64,000 nt of DNA from Jiangella endophytica (lineage in GTDB: Bacteria; Actinomycetota; Actinomycetes; Jiangellales; Jiangellaceae): the NCBI RefSeq assembly GCF_003427025.1, contig NZ_QVAI01000001.1, forward strand, positions 434,001 to 498,000, read 5' to 3'. The position numbers and the translations under genes were made by a program. Within the stretch, counting starts at the first letter, position 1. Each line of letters starts with the position of its first letter. The notes beneath the pieces were generated by a model that was given only the letters and a program-made list of their open reading frames with translations, had not been told where the DNA came from and ran no database searches. This document shows positions 59,476 to 64,000 of this stretch, piece by piece.

Positions 59476-60630
59476 ATGCGACCGACCGACGCCGAGATCC
59501 TGGCCGCGCCGAAGGTGCTGCTGCACGACCACCTCGACGGCGGGCTACGACCGGGCACCGTCCTCGAACTCGCGGCGGGCATCGGGCACGACCTGCCGGC
59601 CGGCGACGAGGACGCCCTGGGGCAGTGGTTCACCGACGCCGCCGACTCCGGGTCGCTGGAGCGGTACCTGGCGACGTTCGAGCACACGGTCGCGGTCATG
59701 CAGACGCACGACGCGCTGGTGCGGGTGGCCGCCGAGTGCGCCGAGGACCTCGCCGCCGACGGCGTCGTCTACGCCGAGGTGCGCTACGCGCCCGAACAGC
59801 ACCTCGGCGGCGGCCTGTCGCTGGACGACGTCGTCGCGGCCGTCGAGGAGGGGTTCCGGCTGGGCGAGTCGCGGGCGGCCGCGGCGGGCCGGCCGATCCG
59901 CATCGCGACGCTGCTGACGGCCATGCGCCATGCCGCCCGGTCGCGCGAGATCGCCGACCTGGCGGTCAAGAACCGCGAGGCCGGCGTCGTCGGCTTCGAC
60001 ATCGCCGGCGCCGAGGCGGGCTTCCCGCCCACCCGCCACCTCGACGCGTTCGAGTACCTGCGCCGCGAGAACGCGCACTTCACCATCCACGCCGGTGAGG
60101 CGTTCGGGCTGCCGTCCATCTGGGAGGCGCTGCAGTGGTGCGGCGCCGACCGCCTCGGTCACGGCGTGCGCATCATCGACGACGTCGAGGTGCGGCCCGA
60201 CGGCACGGTCGCGCTGGGCCGGCTGGCGGCGTACGTCCGCGACAAGCGGATCCCGCTGGAGCTGTGCCCGTCGTCGAACATCCAGACCGGGGCCGCCGGC
60301 TCCATCGCCGAGCATCCGATCGGACTGCTGGCGCGGCTGCGGTTCCGGGTCACCGTCAACACCGACAACCGGCTGATGAGCGGGACCTCGATGTCCCGCG
60401 AGTTCGCCCTGCTGGCCGACGCGTTCGGCTACGACCTGCCGGACTTCGAGTGGTTCACGGTCAATGCGCTGAAGAGCGCCTTCATCCCGTTCGACCAGCG
60501 GCTCGCGCTGATCAACGACGTCGTCAAGCCCGGCTACTCCGCACTGGGCGCCCAGCGGGCGTTCGACCGCGTCCGGACAGCGGGCACGGCCGCGGCGACG
60601 ACGGAACGGCTCAGCCCTCGCTCGGCATGA
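59476..60630 (+). CDS. add: Adenosine deaminase
   Basis: 384 aa. Deaminates (deoxy)adenosine to (deoxy)inosine. Zn site HDH in [28 protein letters not shown] (His + Glu catalysis), [11 protein letters not shown] and the Asp-containing [16 protein letters not shown] are the usual late motifs. It complements the nucleoside uptake and pyrimidine salvage genes at 33-43 kb, though not in the same operon. The 3' end overlaps the mini-PspC gene by 20 nt on the other strand. Confidence 0.95.
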   Translation: MRPTDAEILAAPKVLLHDHLDGGLRPGTVLELAAGIGHDLPAGDEDALGQWFTDAADSGSLERYLATFEHTVAVMQTHDALVRVAAECAEDLAADGVVYAEVRYAPEQHLGGGLSLDDVVAAVEEGFRLGESRAAAAGRPIRIATLLTAMRHAARSREIADLAVKNREAGVVGFDIAGAEAGFPPTRHLDAFEYLRRENAHFTIHAGEAFGLPSIWEALQWCGADRLGHGVRIIDDVEVRPDGTVALGRLAAYVRDKRIPLELCPSSNIQTGAAGSIAEHPIGLLARLRFRVTVNTDNRLMSGTSMSREFALLADAFGYDLPDFEWFTVNALKSAFIPFDQRLALINDVVKPGYSALGAQRAFDRVRTAGTAAATTERLSPRSA

Positions 60631-60823
60631 TGATCCACAGCGCCAGGTAGACCAGCACCTGCGGGCCGGGCAGCAGGCAGGACAGCAGGAAGAGGATCCG
60701 CACGGTGCGGGTCTTCATGCCGAACCGCCGGGCCAGTCCGGCGCACACGCCGGCGATCATGCGGTTGCCGGTCGGGCGGACCAGGCCGCCGCGGGCCTCG
60801 GAGTAATAGCTGCTTGTGCTCAT
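60611..60823 (-). CDS. Small PspC-domain membrane protein
   Basis: 70 aa: a complete minimal PspC domain ([20 protein letters not shown]) followed by one hydrophobic helix ([20 protein letters not shown]) that ends IIMPSEG. It is a third PspC module in this window after the two at 9.1-12.0 kb. Likely a regulator-like membrane protein; no partner genes adjacent. Convergent with add. Confidence 0.85.
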   Translation of the reverse strand: MSTSSYYSEARGGLVRPTGNRMIAGVCAGLARRFGMKTRTVRILFLLSCLLPGPQVLVYLALWIIMPSEG

Positions 60824-60894
60824 ACCTCAACGGTAGGTGCGCGGGACCCTCCGCGGCGTCCGTCTCGCGGATGGTCCGACCCGGAGGTCGCAGG

Positions 60895-61515
60895 TCAGGG
60901 CATCCCGGAGGGCGCCTCGGCGGCACCCCGGAGAGCGTCCCGGACCTGCTGTGCATCGGCCGGCCGGGCGCCGAGTCCGCGCTGCCGGTCGACGATGGCC
61001 CGCTCGGTGCGCATGAGCGTGCGGCCGCGGCGCAGCAGCGTCAGCGGCGGCTTGCGGTGCTCGGCGAGGTCGCGGGCGAGCCGGCGCAGGAAGTTCTTCC
61101 ACGGCTTGCGGTGCAGCACGATGGCGTCGGCCAGGACTCCCCGGGCCCGGCACTCGTCGACGATCTCGGCCGCGAACAGCCCTTCGGCGACGAACACCGG
61201 CGCGGCGCCGACGGTGAACAGTTCGGTGCCGACGGTGCGGTCGTGCGCGATGTCGTAGACCGGGATCTGCGCGCTGCCGGTGCGGCACAGCTGGACCAGC
61301 GTGTCGACGGCGCGCTCGGCGTCCCAGGAGCGCGGGTCGTCCCAGTCGACGATGCCCAGGTCCGGGTCGCGTGGCATGCCGGGATCGTCGCCGTCGCGGT
61401 AGAAGTGGTCGAGGTTGAGCACCGGCAGGCCGCTCTCGTGGGCCAGCCGGGACTTGCCGCTGCCCGACGGGCCGGCGAGGAGAACGACACGGTGCACGGA
61501 CGCACAGTCTGTCAC
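60895..61515 (-). CDS. Uridine kinase-like P-loop protein
   Basis: 206 aa from the GTG at 61515. P-loop GPSGSGKSRLAH near the N-terminus, then LDHFYRDGDDPGMPRD, DWDDPRSWDAERAV, PVYDIAHDRTVG and VFVAEGLFAAEIV, the order found in uridine kinase/phosphoribulokinase family proteins. It probably phosphorylates uridine or another small nucleoside, fitting the salvage theme; exact substrate not certain. Divergent from csoR. Confidence 0.85.
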   Translation of the reverse strand: MTDCASVHRVVLLAGPSGSGKSRLAHESGLPVLNLDHFYRDGDDPGMPRDPDLGIVDWDDPRSWDAERAVDTLVQLCRTGSAQIPVYDIAHDRTVGTELFTVGAAPVFVAEGLFAAEIVDECRARGVLADAIVLHRKPWKNFLRRLARDLAEHRKPPLTLLRRGRTLMRTERAIVDRQRGLGARPADAQQVRDALRGAAEAPSGMP

Positions 61516-61556
61516 GGCCGCGTCGGCCGGCCGCCGTCCCGGCGTCGCCGGTGGAC

Positions 61557-61578
61557 ATACCCTAGGGGGGTAGTGTAT
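61557..61578 (+). promoter_or_regulatory. CsoR-type copper operator
   Basis: ATACCCTA-GGGGGGTAGTGTAT contains TACCC and GGGTA half-sites with a G-tract between, matching the pseudopalindrome bound by CsoR repressors. It lies 74 nt upstream of the csoR ATG, consistent with autorepression of the copper operon that is relieved by Cu(I). Confidence 0.75.
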
Positions 61579-61651
61579 GAATGTGTCAGACGTCGATACG
61601 GCACCTGGGTACCGTGTACGGGACGGATCGGCGTCGACGCGAGGAGGACAC

Positions 61652-61963
61652 ATGACCGAGACACCCGACGAGGGCCACGGCCACCACGGCTACATCCACC
61701 GCAAGGACGACTACCTCAAGCGGCTCACCCGCATCGAGGGTCAGGCGCGGGGGCTGCAGCGCATGGTCGCCGAGGAGAAGTACTGCATCGACATCCTCAC
61801 GCAGGTCTCGGCCATGACGAAGGCGCTGGAGTCGGTCGCTCTCGGGCTGCTCGAGGAGCACCTGGCCCACTGCGTCGTCGAGGCCGCCCGCCAGGGCGGT
61901 CCGGAGGCCGACGCCAAGGTCAAGGAGGCGTCCGACGCCATCGCCCGGCTGGTCCGGTCCTGA
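61652..61963 (+). CDS. csoR: Copper-sensing repressor CsoR
   Basis: 103 aa, all-helical DUF156 repressor. Cu(I) ligands Cys in EKYCIDILTQ and His/Cys in EEHLAHCVVEA (HxxxC). A helix-rich start (GYIHRKDDYLKRLTRIEGQA) is typical. N-terminal HGHHGYIH may add metal sites. ATG at 61652 after GAGGAGGA. First gene of csoR-copZ-X-copA. Confidence 0.95.
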   Translation: MTETPDEGHGHHGYIHRKDDYLKRLTRIEGQARGLQRMVAEEKYCIDILTQVSAMTKALESVALGLLEEHLAHCVVEAARQGGPEADAKVKEASDAIARLVRS

Positions 61964-62012
61964 CTCGCGCCGTCCACGCCCCACCGTTCTAGGCACCAGG
62001 GAAGGCATCGCC

Positions 62013-62222
62013 ATGACCACGTCCACTTTCACCGTCGTCGGCATGACCTGCGATCACTGCGCCGGCTCGGTCCGCGAGGAGCTGGGCCGTCTCGACGGCG
62101 TCAGCGAGGTGAGCGTCGACCTCGCCACCGGCAGTGTCGACGTCACCAGCGCCACGCCGCTGAGCTCCGACGACGTCAAGGTCGCGGTCGAAGAGGCCGG
62201 CTACGAGCTCGCCGGTTCCTGA
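62013..62222 (+). CDS. copZ: Copper chaperone CopZ (HMA domain)
   Basis: 69 aa, single heavy-metal-associated domain with the metal-binding motif GMTCDHCAGSV and the usual YELAG end. Cytoplasmic Cu(I) carrier to CopA. 49 nt downstream of csoR, same operon. Confidence 0.93.
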   Translation: MTTSTFTVVGMTCDHCAGSVREELGRLDGVSEVSVDLATGSVDVTSATPLSSDDVKVAVEEAGYELAGS

Positions 62223-62246
62223 TCCCCTTCCCACGGAGGTAGTGCC

Positions 62247-63179
62247 ATGAACGCGCCGGCCAAACTCGGCGTCTACGCGCTGTGCCTCGCCGGCGCGTTC
62301 GGCCTGGCGGCCGGGGTCGGCAGCATCGTCGGCCCGATCGGCGAGGACGAGACGGCGCCCGCCGCCGCCGAGTCGGAGGAGTCCGGCATGGCCGGGCACG
62401 GCGACGAGGGCGAGGCGGACGGCGGTGACGAGGGCGGCCACGCGGAGTCCGCCGAGGGTGCGGAGCACCTGCCCGGCGGCCTGATGGTCTCCGACCACGG
62501 CTACACGTTCGCGCTGACGACCGGCACGTTGCCGGCCGGGCCGGCCCGCCCGATCTCGTTCCGCATCGACGGCCCCGACGGCGTCGTCACCGAGTTCGAC
62601 GTCGAGCACGAGCAGGAGCTGCACCTCATCGCCGTCCGCCGCGACCTCAGCGGCTACCAGCACGTCCACCCGGTCCGGGCCGCCGACGGCACCTGGTCCG
62701 CCCCGCTGGACCTCACGTCCGGCGAGTGGAAGCTGTTCGCCGACTTCTCCACCCACGGCGAGGCGGTGACGCTCGGCACCGACCTGTCCGTCCCGGGCGA
62801 CTACCAGCCGGTGGCGCTGCCCGCGCCCAGCACGACCGCCGAGGTCGACGGCTACACCGTCACGCTCGACGGGCACATGGACACCGGGGTCGAGTCGAAG
62901 CTCACGCTGTCGGTGAGCCGCGACGGCGTCCCGGTCACCGACCTCGAGCCGTACCTCGGCGCCTACGGCCACCTGGTCGCGCTGCGCGACGGCGACCTCG
63001 CCTACCTGCACGTCCACCCCGAGGGCGAGCCCGGCGACGGCGTCACCCCGCCCGGCCCGGACGTCTCGTTCTTCGCCACCGCCGCGTCCGCTGCCGACTA
63101 CCGGCTGTTCTTCGACTTCGAACACGACGGTGTCGTGCGCACCGCCGAGTTCACCATCGCCGCGGAGGACCACCCATGA
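62247..63179 (+). CDS. Copper-operon membrane protein, acidic and His-rich, unknown role
   Basis: 310 aa. One N-terminal hydrophobic segment (KLGVYALCLAGAFGLAAGVG) anchors or exports the protein. An acidic stretch with dispersed His (GHGDEGEADGGDEGGHAE) follows, then two beta-sandwich-like repeats, one with YQHVHPVRA and one with LAYLHVHPEGE, whose paired HVHP motifs could bind copper. Placed between copZ and copA with an ATGA overlap to copA. It is probably an extracytoplasmic copper-binding protein; not a known Cop family I can name. Confidence 0.75.
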   Translation: MNAPAKLGVYALCLAGAFGLAAGVGSIVGPIGEDETAPAAAESEESGMAGHGDEGEADGGDEGGHAESAEGAEHLPGGLMVSDHGYTFALTTGTLPAGPARPISFRIDGPDGVVTEFDVEHEQELHLIAVRRDLSGYQHVHPVRAADGTWSAPLDLTSGEWKLFADFSTHGEAVTLGTDLSVPGDYQPVALPAPSTTAEVDGYTVTLDGHMDTGVESKLTLSVSRDGVPVTDLEPYLGAYGHLVALRDGDLAYLHVHPEGEPGDGVTPPGPDVSFFATAASAADYRLFFDFEHDGVVRTAEFTIAAEDHP

Positions 63180-64000
63180 GCACCGTCGACCTCGAGATCG
63201 GCGGCATGACCTGCGCCTCCTGCGCCATGCGCGTCGAGAAGAAGCTGAACAAGCTCGACGGCGTCACCGCCACCGTCAACTACGCGACGGAGAAGGCGCG
63301 AGTCACCTACGCCGGCGATGTCGGCACCACCCAGCTGATCGCCGCGGTCGAGTCCGCCGGCTACACCGCGCGGGTGCCGCAGCCCGACCCGGTCGCCGAG
63401 GCGGCCGAGGCCGACCCCGTCCGCCCGCTGCGCGACCGGCTGATCCTGTCCGCCGTGCTCAGCGTGCCGGTCGTCGTGCTGGCCATGGTGCCGGCCTGGC
63501 AGTTCGACTACTGGCAGTGGCTGTCGCTGACGCTGGCCGCGCCGGTGGTGCTGGGCGCCGGGTTCCCCTTCCACAAGGCGGCCTGGACCAACCTGCGGCA
63601 CGGCGCCGCCACCATGGACACGCTCATCTCGATGGGCACGCTGGCCGCGCTCGGCTGGTCGGTCTACGCGCTGTTCTGGGGCACGGCGGGCATGCCGGGC
63701 ATGACGCACCCGTTCGAGTTCACCATCTCGCGCGGCGGCGGGGCCGGCGACATCTACCTCGAGGTCGCCGCGGGCGTCACGACGTTCATCCTGGCCGGGC
63801 GGTACTTCGAGGCCCGGTCGAAGCGACGGGCCGGCGCGGCGCTGCGGGCCCTGCTCGAGCTGGGCGCCAAGGAGGTCTCGGTCCTCAGCGACGGCGTCGA
63901 GCGCCGCATCCCGGCCGGTGACCTCGCGAGCGGCGACCTGTTCGTCGTCCGGCCGGGGGAGAAGATCGCCACCGACGGCGTCGTCACCGAGGGCGCGTCG
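63176..64000 (+). CDS. copA: Copper-transporting P-type ATPase, N-terminal part (truncated by window end)
   Basis: First 275 residues. HMA domain with GGMTCASCAMRVEKKLNKLD, then membrane helices (about residues 90-185; LSVPVVVLAMVPAW, LAAPVVLGAGFPFHKAAWTN) and the start of the actuator domain (EVAAGVTTFILAGRYFEARS, DLFVVRPGEKIATDG). The TGE, CPC and DKTGT motifs lie past the end of the window. Exports Cu(I) using ATP. ATG overlaps the upstream stop. Copper rather than other metals is inferred from the csoR/copZ neighbours. Confidence 0.95.
   Translation, partial: MSTVDLEIGGMTCASCAMRVEKKLNKLDGVTATVNYATEKARVTYAGDVGTTQLIAAVESAGYTARVPQPDPVAEAAEADPVRPLRDRLILSAVLSVPVVVLAMVPAWQFDYWQWLSLTLAAPVVLGAGFPFHKAAWTNLRHGAATMDTLISMGTLAALGWSVYALFWGTAGMPGMTHPFEFTISRGGGAGDIYLEVAAGVTTFILAGRYFEARSKRRAGAALRALLELGAKEVSVLSDGVERRIPAGDLASGDLFVVRPGEKIATDGVVTEGAS

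Noticed and set aside
61577-61651. Upstream start for csoR
   Set aside because: It would overlap the CsoR operator, and the ATG at 61652 has the better ribosome-binding site.

Overview
The window is a high-GC chromosomal segment of an actinomycete. Supporting signs are G/C-ending codons throughout, frequent GTG starts, GTGA/ATGA start-stop overlaps, an actinobacterial-type MacS/LiaS-like kinase with a PspC domain, a mycothiol-type maleylpyruvate isomerase-fold protein, NupA/B/C-type nucleoside uptake, and a CsoR/CopZ/CopA copper operon. A Jiangella-like lineage is my guess, but the sequence alone does not prove the genus. I saw no rRNA, tRNA, CRISPR array, insertion sequence or phage gene.

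Layout. 0-17.7 kb: a heterodimeric ABC exporter (minus strand); a secreted beta-propeller protein; guaA; a glycerophosphodiester phosphodiesterase; a LiaF-like/PspC envelope-stress module with its histidine kinase and LuxR-type regulator; a small membrane protein; an I36-type inhibitor-like secreted protein; a lipoprotein; and the helicase pcrA. 17.9-24.1 kb (minus strand): the most unusual region, a compact block of overlapping genes encoding a J-like/TPR membrane protein, a three-module FtsK/EccC-like ATPase broken by an in-frame amber codon, two tail-anchored helical proteins, an 86-aa helical protein of WXG100 size, and two paralogous small proteins. A short fragment resembling the N-terminus of an Hsp70 lies directly upstream. 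24.2-27.6 kb: the succinate dehydrogenase operon sdhCDAB. 27.7-33.4 kb: a GT4 glycosyltransferase, an orphan acyl-CoA mutase large subunit, and two exported proteins of unknown function.

33.5-43.0 kb: nucleoside uptake and salvage. A BMP-type lipoprotein, a double-NBD ATPase and two permeases lead without a gap into cytidine deaminase. Thymidine phosphorylase follows after a cytoplasmic trypsin-fold protein and an MDMPI-fold protein. 43-47.3 kb: a MocR/PtsJ-like regulator, a PaiB-type FMN-binding protein and an amidohydrolase. Near-identical dyads sit in front of the regulator gene and in the divergent promoter of the other two genes, which suggests one regulon. 47.3-51.5 kb: a DoxX-family protein, a sparsely coding stretch with several strong hairpins and one convincing 53-codon gene, then an XRE/TPR regulator coupled to an APH-like kinase. 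51.8-60.8 kb: a DUF427 protein, a hypothetical membrane-associated protein, an exported EEP-family phosphatase/nuclease, ackA and pta (separated by an opposite-strand flavin oxidoreductase gene), adenosine deaminase and a mini-PspC protein. 60.9-64 kb: a uridine-kinase-like protein and the copper operon csoR-copZ-(acidic His-rich membrane protein)-copA, which runs off the window end.

Intergenic DNA carries several long, near-perfect hairpins, many with GATC in the arms, a 48-bp dispersed repeat present twice in opposite orientation, and a 40-bp tandem duplication. Functional assignments rest on motifs read by eye. No database search was possible.
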